Positions 38,662 through 47,855 of a stretch of 64,000 bases of DNA are shown here, one piece after another. The position numbers and the translations under genes are program-made. The stretch spans positions 62,001-126,000 of the forward strand of contig CAJXQJ010000008.1 of the NCBI GenBank assembly GCA_913058245.1. The letters are read 5' to 3'. The stretch's first letter is position 1. Each line of letters begins with the position of its first letter. The stretch is from an uncultured Colwellia sp. (lineage in GTDB: Bacteria > Pseudomonadota > Gammaproteobacteria > Enterobacterales > Alteromonadaceae). Below the pieces are notes generated by a model. The model saw only the letters and a list, made by a program, of their open reading frames with translations, was not told the DNA's origin and did no database searches.

Positions 38662-39372
38662 ATGGACGTTTCAATTAGCCAACTGCTTTACTCCGTACTA
38701 GCAATTTCAGCAACGGTCAGTGTCTATCAATTAGCTGCCGTGCTACAAAATAAGTTGGACGCCATTTGGTTACAGCCTATGCTGGTAACCATTGTAGCAA
38801 CCATTACTATATTAATTTGGCAAGATATTGCTTTTAATCAGTATTTTAACAGCACATGGGGACTCAATGCCCTACTCGAACCTGCTGTTGTTGCCCTTGG
38901 TTTTCCGCTATATCAACATTTAGAAAAAGTAAAAAAGCAGTGGAAAAGTATCGTTTTAGTATTATTTCTTGGTACGTTATTCGCCATTGTTAGCAGCTTT
39001 TTAATCACTATGTTGCTTGTTGCGGACTACTCCATTGCTGTTGCACTGTCACTAAAGTCAGTTACGACACCTATTGCTATTGCAATTGTTGAGCAACTAA
39101 ATGGCAACGTCGCCATTACGGCTTTTGCGATTATTCTAGCCGGCTTTTTTGGCGCTATCATTGGCCCTAAATGGTTAATTTTTATCAAAGTAACCTCACC
39201 AAAAGCGCAAGGATTGGCCATTGGCTCGGCAAGCCACGCCATAGGCACCACAACTATCAGCAATATAAGTTATGAACACGCCGCATTTAGCTCATTGGCA
39301 CTGATTGTTTCAGCAGTGATCACCGCGATTATCAGTCCATTCATCATTTCATTTTTGGCACTATTAGTTTAG
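38662..39372 (+). CDS. lrgB: LrgB/CidB family membrane protein
   Basis: The 236-residue partner of LrgA, with about seven hydrophobic spans and the family motifs LLEPAVVALGFPLYQHLE, LSLKSVTTPIAIAI and GSASHAIGTT. It completes a LysR-lrgA-lrgB operon. Transport of pyruvate or a related small acid is inferred from the Bacillus pair. Confidence 0.88.
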   Translation: MDVSISQLLYSVLAISATVSVYQLAAVLQNKLDAIWLQPMLVTIVATITILIWQDIAFNQYFNSTWGLNALLEPAVVALGFPLYQHLEKVKKQWKSIVLVLFLGTLFAIVSSFLITMLLVADYSIAVALSLKSVTTPIAIAIVEQLNGNVAITAFAIILAGFFGAIIGPKWLIFIKVTSPKAQGLAIGSASHAIGTTTISNISYEHAAFSSLALIVSAVITAIISPFIISFLALLV

Positions 39373-39751
39373 ATTATTTACTTAAGTAGCTCTTTTATCA
39401 TTCAAAAGCAGTACAGTTTTTTATTAATTTAATAGTACTACTCGTCATGTTTCACTTTTTACTTCATTTTGTAACCCCTCCTTAAAATTCACCCGGTGAA
39501 TACCAAACATAACAATAAACAATATGATGAATAAAGCTATTAATCGCCGTTAACACAACAATATAAAACAATAATTATCAACAACTTAAAATAAACAATA
39601 ATTTATATGTATTGAATTTAAAAAATAATCGCGAATAACTCGCCTGCCCCGCTATTGCATCGAGACGACAATCTTTTTACATTGCTGCTATTAGTATTCA
39701 ATTCGATTAAAGGCAAGAAAACTTTCTTTAATACTTCCAAACAGGTGCTTT
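39373..39751. other. Spacer between lrgB and glcB
   Basis: 379 bases, strongly AT-rich, with no gene. It contains a near-perfect 15-base palindrome ATTCACCCGGTGAAT at 39487-39501 that stands out by GC content, and several AACAATA repeats. It should hold the glcB promoter, which I could not place. Confidence 0.45.
39487..39501. promoter_or_regulatory. Palindrome upstream of glcB, possible operator
   Basis: ATTCACC-C-GGTGAAT: seven-base arms around one base. It lies about 250 bases before glcB. A protein-binding role is a guess based on symmetry. Confidence 0.3.
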
Positions 39752-41938
39752 ATGACGACAAGAATCTCAACTGCCAATATGCAGGTTGCTAAAAACTTAT
39801 ATGACTTTATTGAAACTCGTGTATTACCAGGCACTAACATAGTTTCTGAAAATTTCTGGCAAGGTTTTGCAAAACTCGTCACTGACTTAAGTCCGAAAAA
39901 CAAAGCTTTATTAGTAAAGCGTCAAAACCTGCAAGAAAAAATTACTGAATATCATCAAACACATCAAGGCGAAAGCTTTAACTTTGCAGACTATAAGAGC
40001 TTTCTCAAAAATATCGGCTATTTAGTACCTGAAGTAGCTGACTTTACCATTTCAACATCACAAGTAGATGGCGAATTAGCTACGATGGCTGGACCTCAAC
40101 TTGTAGTACCGGTAATGAACGCTCGCTTTGCCTTAAATGCTGTAAATGCCCGCTGGGGTAGTTTGTATGATGCCTTATACGGTTCAGACGTTATTAATGA
40201 AGATGGTGGAGCAGAAAGATCCGCTCATTATAATCCAGCACGAGGCGCAAAAGTTGTCAGCTTTGGCAGAGAATTTTTAGATCAAACATTGCCACTTGCT
40301 AATGGCTCACACCGCGATGCAACAAACTATCAAATTATTAACAATACTTTACTTGTTACCTTAAACGATGGTCAGCAAAGTCGATTAACTACTCCTGCTC
40401 TACTGCAAGGTTATAACGGTGCAGCAGAGTCGCCAATTGAGCTGCTGTTCAAGCACCATGACTTATTGTTTACTATTGAGTTTAACCGCGATAGCTCAAT
40501 TGCCAAAACAGACAATGCCGGAATTAGTGATATTAAGCTGGAATCGGCACTAACTACCATAATGGATTGTGAAGATTCAATTGCTGCTGTTGATGCTGAT
40601 GACAAATTACTCGCTTATCAGAATTGGCTGGGGCTAAATACCGGAACTTTGTCAGAAACATTTGAAAAGTCTGGTAAAACGGTCACCCGTAAGATGCAAC
40701 AGGACAAAGATTTTAAAGCGCTTAACGGCGAAAGTATGACGGTAAAAAGTCGAAGTGTAATGTTTGTTCGCAACGTCGGACACTTAATGACTAACAATGC
40801 TATTCTCGATAGTAACGGCCAAGAAATTCCAGAGGGGATCATGGACGCAGTTATCACCTCCTTAATCGCGTTACATGATATTCGTCGAAACGGTTCGTCA
40901 AATTCGCTGCTCAAAAATAGTGAAACTGGCTCAGTTTACATTGTAAAGCCCAAAATGCATGGGCCTGAAGAGGTTGCATTTGCCAATGAGCTATTCAATG
41001 CAGTTGAAGACTTATTGTTATTACCTAGAAGCACATTAAAAATGGGAATAATGGACGAAGAACGTCGCACTAGTATTAATTTAAAAGCGTGCGTACATGC
41101 GGCAAAAGAACGTGTGGTATTTATTAATACAGGCTTTTTAGATAGAACTGGTGATGAAATTCACACATCGATGGCAGCCGGAGCAATGGCGAGAAAGGCA
41201 GATATTAAATTAACCAAATGGATATCAGCCTACGAAGACAACAATGTTGATGTAGGTTTAGCTTGTGGTTTTAGTGGCAAAGCACAAATAGGCAAAGGCA
41301 TGTGGCCAGTACCAGACCAAATGGCTAATATGTTAGCAACTAAAATTAATCATGTAGAAGCTGGTGCAAATACCGCTTGGGTGCCATCACCAACAGCGGC
41401 GACTTTACATGCATTGCATTATCATAATGTTGATGTGTTTACTTTACAGCAGGAGTTAAAAAACCGTACTCCTGCCAATGTTGATGATATTCTCACTATT
41501 CCGCTTGCTGAGAATAGCCAATGGAGTGAAAGCGAAATAACAGCAGAGCTAGATAATAATGCTCAAGGTATTCTAGGTTATGTTGTACGTTGGATTGATC
41601 AAGGGGTTGGCTGTTCAAAAGTACCAGATATTAATAATGTCGGCTTAATGGAAGACAGAGCAACGTTGCGAATTTCTAGTCAACATATGGCTAACTGGCT
41701 ACAACACAATATATGCACTCAAGAACAAGTGCTAGCAAGTTTGAAAAAAATGGCTAAAGTAGTTGATCAACAAAACCAATTAGATCCTAATTATCACGCT
41801 ATGGCAGATAATTTTGAAAACAACATTGCTTTTCAAACCGCTCTATCGTTAGTTTTTCAAGGTCATCAACAGCCTAATGGCTATACCGAACCTTTACTTC
41901 ATAAGAATCGGTTATTATTTAAAGCCTCACAGCCTTAA
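39752..41938 (+). CDS. glcB: Malate synthase G
   Basis: This is the second enzyme of the glyoxylate shunt: glyoxylate plus acetyl-CoA to malate. The 728-residue length is that of the G isoform. Motifs include RWGSLYDALYGSD, ARGAKVVSFGREFLDQ, MGIMDEERRTSINLKACV and GFLDRTGDEIHTSM, with the acetyl-CoA-side region GKAQIGKGMW. AGGTG precedes the ATG. It is close to aceA but on the other strand. Confidence 0.96.
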   Translation: MTTRISTANMQVAKNLYDFIETRVLPGTNIVSENFWQGFAKLVTDLSPKNKALLVKRQNLQEKITEYHQTHQGESFNFADYKSFLKNIGYLVPEVADFTISTSQVDGELATMAGPQLVVPVMNARFALNAVNARWGSLYDALYGSDVINEDGGAERSAHYNPARGAKVVSFGREFLDQTLPLANGSHRDATNYQIINNTLLVTLNDGQQSRLTTPALLQGYNGAAESPIELLFKHHDLLFTIEFNRDSSIAKTDNAGISDIKLESALTTIMDCEDSIAAVDADDKLLAYQNWLGLNTGTLSETFEKSGKTVTRKMQQDKDFKALNGESMTVKSRSVMFVRNVGHLMTNNAILDSNGQEIPEGIMDAVITSLIALHDIRRNGSSNSLLKNSETGSVYIVKPKMHGPEEVAFANELFNAVEDLLLLPRSTLKMGIMDEERRTSINLKACVHAAKERVVFINTGFLDRTGDEIHTSMAAGAMARKADIKLTKWISAYEDNNVDVGLACGFSGKAQIGKGMWPVPDQMANMLATKINHVEAGANTAWVPSPTAATLHALHYHNVDVFTLQQELKNRTPANVDDILTIPLAENSQWSESEITAELDNNAQGILGYVVRWIDQGVGCSKVPDINNVGLMEDRATLRISSQHMANWLQHNICTQEQVLASLKKMAKVVDQQNQLDPNYHAMADNFENNIAFQTALSLVFQGHQQPNGYTEPLLHKNRLLFKASQP

Positions 41939-41953
41939 CTTTGCAATGTGTTA

Positions 41954-41997
41954 TCAACAAAGATCAGCCGTTAGCATGCTGATCTTTTCTTGTTGAA
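41954..41997 (+). terminator. Terminator of glcB
   Basis: AAGATCAGC / GCTGATCTTTT with a nine-base loop and further pairing TCAACA / TGTTGA outside it, 16 bases after the stop. Confidence 0.82.
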
Positions 41998-42314
41998 GAA
42001 CAAATTAACATTTTCAGAATAGTTAGTTTGTAAAAATATATTTAAAAAATATGAAATTTATTATCAGTTATCGAGCTCATACCAATGAGAGCTGTACAAT
42101 TATCGAACAGGCGGAGTGATTTATAAACAAGGAGTAATCTCAACAATTAGCGTAGGACAAAAATTATATTCTTGTTGTTTATCGGAAAAATTAGACGTTT
42201 TACCTTATTACAGTCGCGTAAAGATAAATTCCAATCTATATTGATTTGTAACACAATGGTACAATGATCACATCAAGGAAAGATCTAGGATAGATATATG
42301 ATGAGGAATGCAAA
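41998..42314. other. Spacer before the 163-residue gene
   Basis: 317 AT-rich bases with no gene seen on either strand. It should contain the promoter of the downstream gene. A GATGAGGAA site just before 42315 sets that start. Confidence 0.35.
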
Positions 42315-42806
42315 ATGAACAGACCAACTAAAATCGGCTTAGTTAGCTCTATTTTTGTTATCACAGGACTATGTGGTTCACTGTCACAAGCTGCGCCGGA
42401 AGTGAAAAATAACGCACAGCAATATGCTAGCGCTACAAATTCACTTAGCCAGCAATCAATAGCGAATACGATTAGCTACAGCTACACTTACCCAAGCATT
42501 ACTAGTGAAGTTTTTGCCGAAAGTAATAGTTTCGCATTACCATCATTATCAAAAAGTTCGCGTAAGCCAATGCGAGGCATTCAAGTAGCTGACTTTGCTC
42601 ATGTAACACCTGATCGATTTGAAAAAAAGAATGTAATTTTTGAATTCGCTGCTAAATTCAACGATAAATTACAGCAAATTCTCGCTATTTTTGATTTTTC
42701 CTCTACTGAAGCTATGGCTAGCAAAGAAAACTCGAGCCAGAAAAGTCAAAAAAGAAAAATAAACTTAAGCAGTAATATCGGAAACTGCATTGCCAGTAAA
42801 AAGTAG
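42315..42806 (+). CDS. Secreted protein of unknown function, 163 residues
   Basis: The protein has a clear signal peptide (about 1-27, LVSSIFVITGLCGSLSQAA), then a low-complexity Ser/Thr/Gln-rich middle and a basic C-terminus with KSQKRKINLSSNIGNCIASKK. I do not recognise a domain. AGGAA precedes the ATG. It is convergent with the ECF-linked coiled-coil gene and shares its terminator. Confidence 0.6.
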   Translation: MNRPTKIGLVSSIFVITGLCGSLSQAAPEVKNNAQQYASATNSLSQQSIANTISYSYTYPSITSEVFAESNSFALPSLSKSSRKPMRGIQVADFAHVTPDRFEKKNVIFEFAAKFNDKLQQILAIFDFSSTEAMASKENSSQKSQKRKINLSSNIGNCIASKK

Positions 42807-42825
42807 CTAATTAGTTAGCTTACAT

Positions 42826-42851
42826 AAAAAGCCGCTATTGCGGCTTTTTTT
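42826..42851. terminator. Bidirectional terminator
   Basis: AAAAAGCCGC, loop TATT, GCGGCTTTTTTT, between two convergent genes. Confidence 0.9.
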
Positions 42852-42887
42852 GTGTTAATAAATCTATGTCTTCATAACTTATCGAAA

Positions 42888-43832
42888 TTAGAACTGATAG
42901 GCTTGTCCTTTCTTCATTAAACTTGCTGCGTTAATTTTATCTGCCGAGCAACTTGTAATATCCTTTTTGCTAAACACTAAAATACTATCTTTATATCGAC
43001 GACCAGACTTATCTCCAGCTGACTTTAAAATAACGCTAACATGCTCACTGTTTGGCAGTGCTCTTAAACCATTACCATATAAGCATAGAGTTTCAGTTAA
43101 GCTAGCAGTTAATTGCTGATAGTAATCAACACGCTCTTTTGCTCTTGTTGCTTGCTGAGCCTTTTGTTCTGCAGCCACTTTATCACTACGTTGTGCTAGC
43201 TTACGTTTGCTAGCACGTAACTTTTCTTCTTTTTGTGCCAGCTTAGCTAAATCCTGTTTTAGTTCTTTTGTATGTTGTTCATTGGCACGAGCAAGCTGGT
43301 AATTTAAGTCTCTTTTTTCACGCTCTAAATCACGTAGCTTGTACGCTAAATCACGCTGTTCTTCGCGCAACTCTCGCGTTTGTTCTCGATTTCTTTCAAA
43401 CACTTCTACGACTCTTTCATACCCCACGGCAGCAGTTTCCAAAGCTTGTGTTACTGTTTCATTAATATTGATATCATAATTTTCTTCAAAGTCTTCATTC
43501 ACTGATGGCGCAATCGGCGCAACGGGCATAATCGGCATTTCAGGCATAGAAAAATTGAAATTATAGTTGCCCCACTGGCGATTATTAGCTGCTGCACTAA
43601 TAGTAAAAATAACCCCTTGGCCCCGTAAATATGTACTTTGAATACTATTAATTTTTGTGCCTTGACGTGATGACTTATCCGACACTGATGACTTGATAAT
43701 GTCACTCATGATCGAAAGTTGCTTATGCATACGTTGGTACTCATCAGCGTTATTATCCGCTGCAAAGCACACGCCATTCATAAATAAACACGGTAAAACC
43801 AATGCTGTCGATAACTTACTTAAATTTTTCAT
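42888..43832 (-). CDS. Exported coiled-coil protein linked to an ECF sigma factor
   Basis: A 314-residue precursor with a signal peptide (about 1-24, ending VCFA), a Pro/Met-rich stretch (about 93-112, MPEMPIMPVAPIAPS), then a long charged coiled coil (about 130-225: TRELREEQRDLAYKLRDLER and similar heptads), and a globular C-terminal part with two Cys (LCLYGNGL, ITSCSADK). It is the third gene of an operon with an ECF sigma factor and a membrane anti-sigma-like protein, three bases downstream of the latter. The function is unknown. A role as envelope sensor or target of the sigma factor is inferred. Confidence 0.65.
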   Translation of the reverse strand: MKNLSKLSTALVLPCLFMNGVCFAADNNADEYQRMHKQLSIMSDIIKSSVSDKSSRQGTKINSIQSTYLRGQGVIFTISAAANNRQWGNYNFNFSMPEMPIMPVAPIAPSVNEDFEENYDININETVTQALETAAVGYERVVEVFERNREQTRELREEQRDLAYKLRDLEREKRDLNYQLARANEQHTKELKQDLAKLAQKEEKLRASKRKLAQRSDKVAAEQKAQQATRAKERVDYYQQLTASLTETLCLYGNGLRALPNSEHVSVILKSAGDKSGRRYKDSILVFSKKDITSCSADKINAASLMKKGQAYQF

Positions 43833-43835
43833 GCC

Positions 43836-44534
43836 TTACTCCTCAGAAATCCAATTAGCTGGTGTGGTATTGTGATCTTTTTGATTCATACCAAAACCGT
43901 TGATATTTTTACGTTGAGACGCGTTGTTGTAATTAATCGCTTGCTCAAGTTGCTGATATTTAATTTTTTGATCCAGTAATTCGTCTTTGCGCTGAGCGTT
44001 AATATATTGAATAAAATCACTTATATCTTCTTTTCGCTCTTGTCGCGATGCCCCCATAATATAACTGGCAAGTTGTAAGTTATTATCTTGCTGCTGTACC
44101 TTAATGTCTGCAGCATAGTTGGCTAATACCACTTGCTGTTCTTGTGCAAAACCTTGCAACTTCTCATCAACTAGAGCTGCGATTTTTCGCTGCTCTAGTT
44201 GGGAATTACTACCTGCAAAACTCAGTAAAACACCACCATCCTGCAAAACTAACTCAACTCTAAATAACACTAAGGCAATAGCCATTACCGAAAATGCCAT
44301 CGACAGCGCTGGTAAACCTCGCCATTGCCAAAAAGACACTTTATTACTATGAAAACTGCTAGTTCGATCCCAGTTTGGCACTTCTACATCCGGCGTCACC
44401 TCTACTTGATGATTTATAAAGTGTGCGGTGTTTTGTCGTTGTTGCCATACAGTATTTTCATCGACATTGTGATCACCTGGCTTGCCGTCAAGCCAGTTAG
44501 CAAATTCTTGCTCTAACTCTTCTTTATTTGACAT
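43836..44534 (-). CDS. Membrane anti-sigma-like protein
   Basis: A 232-residue protein with a cytoplasmic N-terminus (EELEQEFANWLDGKPGD resembles the start of anti-sigma domains), one membrane span (about 73-93, LPALSMAFSVMAIALVLF) and a helical periplasmic part of about 130 residues. Its start overlaps the end of the ECF sigma gene by 11 bases. Position and topology suggest that it is the cognate anti-sigma factor. No zinc-binding HxxxCxxC motif is present. Confidence 0.7.
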   Translation of the reverse strand: MSNKEELEQEFANWLDGKPGDHNVDENTVWQQRQNTAHFINHQVEVTPDVEVPNWDRTSSFHSNKVSFWQWRGLPALSMAFSVMAIALVLFRVELVLQDGGVLLSFAGSNSQLEQRKIAALVDEKLQGFAQEQQVVLANYAADIKVQQQDNNLQLASYIMGASRQERKEDISDFIQYINAQRKDELLDQKIKYQQLEQAINYNNASQRKNINGFGMNQKDHNTTPANWISEE

Positions 44535-45075
44535 ATTCTATCTCCAAGTGTCCTTTTAATTTATCTAAGGCGCTGTACAGGCGTGACTTTGCGGTATTTA
44601 CCGAAATCCCTAATTGCTCAGCTATATCATCAAAAGTGCAATGCTGGAAAAATTTTAATTCAACAACTAACTTTTGGTTAACAGGCAATAATTGCATAGC
44701 GCCGTGCAACATATTGGCTTGTTGCCCATTGTACATATTAGCTTCAGGGCATATATCATCCGCTTGCTCCTCTTGCTCAGGTATGTCATCTAACGACTGT
44801 GTTGGCTTTTTCCTACGATAAAACTCAATACAGCGATAATGGGCAATTTTAAACATCCAGCCCTTAAATGGGCTATCACCTCTAAATGATGGTAAGTTAC
44901 GAAATACCGCAACAAAAACATCCTGCATTAAGTCCATAGCATCGTCAGGGTTACTGACCATGCGCAAGGTATAGTTATACAAGTTCTTTTCGTAGCGCTT
45001 CACTAGCGTTACCCAGGCTGACTTTTTTCCTTTTAGCGCCTGCTTTACTAGCGTTTCATCACTTCGTTCAAACAC
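44524..45075 (-). CDS. ECF-type RNA polymerase sigma factor
   Basis: A 183-residue ECF sigma factor. Region 2 is LYNYTLRMVSNPDDAMDLMQ with DVFVAVFRNLPSFRGDSPFKGW (in parts) and HYRCIEFYRRKK. Region 4 is FFQHCTFDDIAEQLGISVNTAKSRLYSALDKL, seen in pieces. The start is GTG with AAGGA upstream. A palindrome lies about 75-95 bases before it. The three-gene operon suggests a self-contained envelope stress response. Confidence 0.92.
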   Translation of the reverse strand: MFERSDETLVKQALKGKKSAWVTLVKRYEKNLYNYTLRMVSNPDDAMDLMQDVFVAVFRNLPSFRGDSPFKGWMFKIAHYRCIEFYRRKKPTQSLDDIPEQEEQADDICPEANMYNGQQANMLHGAMQLLPVNQKLVVELKFFQHCTFDDIAEQLGISVNTAKSRLYSALDKLKGHLEIEYVK

Positions 45076-45147
45076 GTATTGTCCTTGTTTTTATTGAATT
45101 AACTCGCTTTCTTATAAGTAAGGTAGCTATTAGTTTTAAAATAGTTT

Positions 45148-45168
45148 GAAAATAATTAAATTATTTTC
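45148..45168. promoter_or_regulatory. Perfect palindrome upstream of the ECF sigma operon
   Basis: GAAAATAATT, one A, AATTATTTTC: ten-base arms with no mismatch. It lies 73-93 bases before the sigma-factor start codon. It could be an operator or simply AT-rich symmetry. Confidence 0.35.
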
Positions 45169-45333
45169 CATCTCAATTATTTAGATAACAATCACGAAAG
45201 TGTATCGCCTTAAATCCATTAAAATCCTTATTATTCAATTAGAAAGCTTTTAACATGTTAACTATTTTATTTTTCATAACAAATAAGTTACAGTCCGAGT
45301 GCACCAATAACAATAATTAAAATAGGAATTAAA

Positions 45334-45615
45334 ATGTTAAGAGCGTCAGCACGTCATATATTGGTAGATACTGAAGAGCAATGTCTAACATTAAAACAAA
45401 AAATAGAGGCAGGAGAAGAGTTTACTTCGATTGCTAAAGAACACTCAAATTGCCCATCAAAAATGCAAGGTGGCGCATTGGGTTCATTTGGTCGTGGCCA
45501 AATGGTGCAAGAGTTTGATGAAGTGGTTTTTAGTGCCGAATTAAATAAAGTGCAAGGCCCAGTAAAAACCCAATTTGGTTTTCACTTAGTTGAAGTAACT
45601 GCACGCAGCGAATAA
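45334..45615 (+). CDS. ppiC: Parvulin peptidyl-prolyl isomerase PpiC
   Basis: A small cytoplasmic parvulin of 93 residues, the same length as E. coli PpiC. It has ASARHILVDTEEQCLTLKQ, SKMQGGALGSFGRGQMVQEFD and VKTQFGFHLVEV. It catalyses cis-trans isomerisation of prolyl bonds. It is divergent from the ECF sigma gene and convergent with msrQ. Confidence 0.95.
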   Translation: MLRASARHILVDTEEQCLTLKQKIEAGEEFTSIAKEHSNCPSKMQGGALGSFGRGQMVQEFDEVVFSAELNKVQGPVKTQFGFHLVEVTARSE

Positions 45616-45661
45616 TCACCAACATTAAACGCAACTATAAACTTACAGATAAATTAAATGT

Positions 45662-45693
45662 AAAAAAGCAAAAGTAATCTACTTTCGCTTTTT
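45662..45693. terminator. Terminator between ppiC and msrQ
   Basis: AAAAAAGC-A-AAAGTA / TACTTT-C-GCTTTTT with loop ATC. It serves both convergent genes. Confidence 0.85.
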
Positions 45694-45709
45694 CATTTTA
45701 TCAAACTAA

Positions 45710-46348
45710 CTATTTATTTTTAAACCAACGTTTAATTTTATCGCGACGTAAATTCAATAAAAATACAGTTATAATAATATAAATTCCCGGTTCAATAATT
45801 TCCGACTTTACTGACCATAAAAAGTGTAAAGCTATTAATAAACTTGCCACATACACCCAATTATGTAATTTCTGCCAGCTTTTACCCATTTTACGTTTTA
45901 TAGTATTTAATGATGTTACAGCCAATGACAATAAAATAATCAACGCTGCCATACCAACGGTGATATAAGGTCGCTCAATAATTTCACCTAAAAATAAAGC
46001 GAAATCAAATTGCACTTCAAAAGCTAGAAAACTCAATAAATGCATTAATGCATAAGTAAAACTATATAAACCAAGTAATCGTCTAGTTTGCAACAAATAA
46101 CCTTGTCGATACTTTTTTGCTATAGGTGTTAAGAGTAGTGAAATTAACAACAAGTTAAAAGCGCCAATACCGGTAAAGTGAATCACTTCTTTTACTGGAT
46201 CTGCGCCAAGTTGGTCACTAAAGGCCAAAAAATAAAGTGCAAATAACGGCAAAAACGACATCAAGTGAATTACTATTTTTAGCAAAAGTACCCTCTTGCT
46301 TAAAAATACCTGTTTAAACGTGATATTGTTCACAACGGTTGCACTCAT
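45710..46348 (-). CDS. msrQ: Heme-binding membrane subunit MsrQ
   Basis: MsrQ (YedZ) is a cytochrome b-type membrane protein that feeds electrons to MsrP for repair of oxidised periplasmic methionines. The 212-residue protein has about six membrane spans and the family signatures FTGIGAFNLLLISLLLTPI, RRLLGLYSFTYALMHLLSF and WQKLHNWVYVASLLIALHFLW with heme-ligand histidines. Its start codon overlaps the msrP stop by one base. Confidence 0.94.
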   Translation of the reverse strand: MSATVVNNITFKQVFLSKRVLLLKIVIHLMSFLPLFALYFLAFSDQLGADPVKEVIHFTGIGAFNLLLISLLLTPIAKKYRQGYLLQTRRLLGLYSFTYALMHLLSFLAFEVQFDFALFLGEIIERPYITVGMAALIILLSLAVTSLNTIKRKMGKSWQKLHNWVYVASLLIALHFLWSVKSEIIEPGIYIIITVFLLNLRRDKIKRWFKNK

Positions 46349-47352
46349 TAATAGTATTTCCTCAAGTCCATACCTTTATACATTTCAGCAACTTCTTCGC
46401 CATAGCCATTAAATGGTAAAGTAGCAATACGATTACGAGCTAACAACCCGCCTGTGGTTAAGCGCCTTTCACTTGCTTGACTCCACCGCGGATGGTCAAC
46501 AGCTGGATTTACATTGGCATAAAAGCCATATTCACGTGCAGCAAGTATGTTCCAAGTTGTTGGTGGTTGTTTCTCGACTAACTTAATACCAACAATAGAT
46601 TTAATACTTTTAAAACCATATTTCCATGGAACGACTAAGCGAATCGGCGCACCATTTTGTGCTGGTAGTGTTTTTCCGTATAAACCTACGCTCATCAATG
46701 TTAACGGATTCATAGCTTCATCAATTCGTAAGCCTTCAACATACGGATATTTGATACCACCTCCAATACGGCGGCTTTTCTGTCCTGGCATTTGCTCGGG
46801 ATCATATAAGGTTTCAAAGGCTACATATTTTGCTCTAGAATTTGGCGCAGCTTTCTTAATTATCTCTGCTAATGGAAAACCAATCCAAGGTATAACCATC
46901 GACCAAGCTTCTACACAACGTAAACGATAAATTCTTTCTTCAAGCGGAAAACTACTAAATAAGTCGTCATAACCTAGTGTATAAGGTTTATCGACTTCAC
47001 CAGAAATCTTTAATTGCCAAGGGTTAACTTTGAATTCTTGTGCATTCTCAACTGGATCGCCTTTAGCTGTGCCAAATTCGTAAAAATTGTTATGAGAAGT
47101 GACTTTAGCTTCTGGCGTTAAAATTTCGCTAGATTCACTGGCCTTTTGAAAGTTTAATGCTCGTTGTTGAAATACAACATCTTTTTTACTACTAAAGAAA
47201 TCTAATGGAGCTGCGTTCGCAGATTGGGCCAATAAGCTACCCGCACCAAGGAAACCAAGTTGCTTTAGAACACTACGACGAGAGTGATAAAGGTTTTCGT
47301 CTGTAACTTGTTGTTCTGATATATCGGAGCTTTTTATTGTTTTAATTAACAT
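46348..47352 (-). CDS. msrP: Protein-methionine-sulfoxide reductase catalytic subunit MsrP
   Basis: MsrP (YedY) is a periplasmic molybdenum enzyme that reduces methionine sulfoxide in proteins. The 334-residue precursor carries a twin-arginine signal ([17 protein letters not shown], about 24-48). The molybdenum ligand Cys146 is in [15 protein letters not shown], followed by [24 protein letters not shown] precedes the ATG. It is followed by msrQ with a one-base overlap and preceded by a glutaredoxin gene. Confidence 0.95.
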   Translation of the reverse strand: MLIKTIKSSDISEQQVTDENLYHSRRSVLKQLGFLGAGSLLAQSANAAPLDFFSSKKDVVFQQRALNFQKASESSEILTPEAKVTSHNNFYEFGTAKGDPVENAQEFKVNPWQLKISGEVDKPYTLGYDDLFSSFPLEERIYRLRCVEAWSMVIPWIGFPLAEIIKKAAPNSRAKYVAFETLYDPEQMPGQKSRRIGGGIKYPYVEGLRIDEAMNPLTLMSVGLYGKTLPAQNGAPIRLVVPWKYGFKSIKSIVGIKLVEKQPPTTWNILAAREYGFYANVNPAVDHPRWSQASERRLTTGGLLARNRIATLPFNGYGEEVAEMYKGMDLRKYY

Positions 47353-47449
47353 CTTTACCTCTAATTGGCCTAAATACCTACCGATAAATAGACCTAATTA
47401 GCGCTAAAAAAATTCTTAATTAAATATAAAAATTTAAAAGGAGTTAGGT

Positions 47450-47812
47450 TTAGCGAGTGAATTTTTCTAAGTAATTTATGATATCACTAGATTCATACAT
47501 CCAAGTAACTGATTGATCTTCATTTATAATTTTTAGGCATGGGACAGTTCTTTTACCGCCCTCGCGAATAAGTTCATCACGGTAAGTTTCATTTTGATTG
47601 ATATTACGCAGCTCAATATTCAAACCAAAACGTTTCATCGCACGGCGTGTTTTTACGCAAAATGGGCATGCAGGCAATTGATACAAGCTTAAATGAGCGG
47701 TACTCGCATCAACTTCTTTTTGTAGCTGTATATCACGCTTAGGTGAACGCGGTGAAAATACGAAATTTAGCAATAAAATTAAACGGCCAATTGGCCAACG
47801 AATTAAAAACAT
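47450..47812 (-). CDS. Glutaredoxin with N-terminal hydrophobic segment
   Basis: A 120-residue protein with a thioredoxin fold from about residue 40: active-site Cys49-Pro-Phe-Cys52 (LPACPFCVKTRR), cis-proline loop KRTVPCLKI and C-terminal SSDIINYLEKF. A hydrophobic N-terminus (about 5-20) could anchor it in the inner membrane. It lies between a yaiL-like gene and msrPQ on the same strand, suggesting a shared redox role; this is inference. Confidence 0.88.
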   Translation of the reverse strand: MFLIRWPIGRLILLLNFVFSPRSPKRDIQLQKEVDASTAHLSLYQLPACPFCVKTRRAMKRFGLNIELRNINQNETYRDELIREGGKRTVPCLKIINEDQSVTWMYESSDIINYLEKFTR

Positions 47813-47855
47813 AAAATTGTTTACTCTCTTGTAAATAGTTTATAACAATGTGGAC

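Noticed and set aside
45250-45261. TTAACATGTTAA palindrome between the ECF gene and ppiC
   Set aside because: A 12-base AT-rich palindrome is expected by chance in such DNA, and it has no clear position relative to a promoter.
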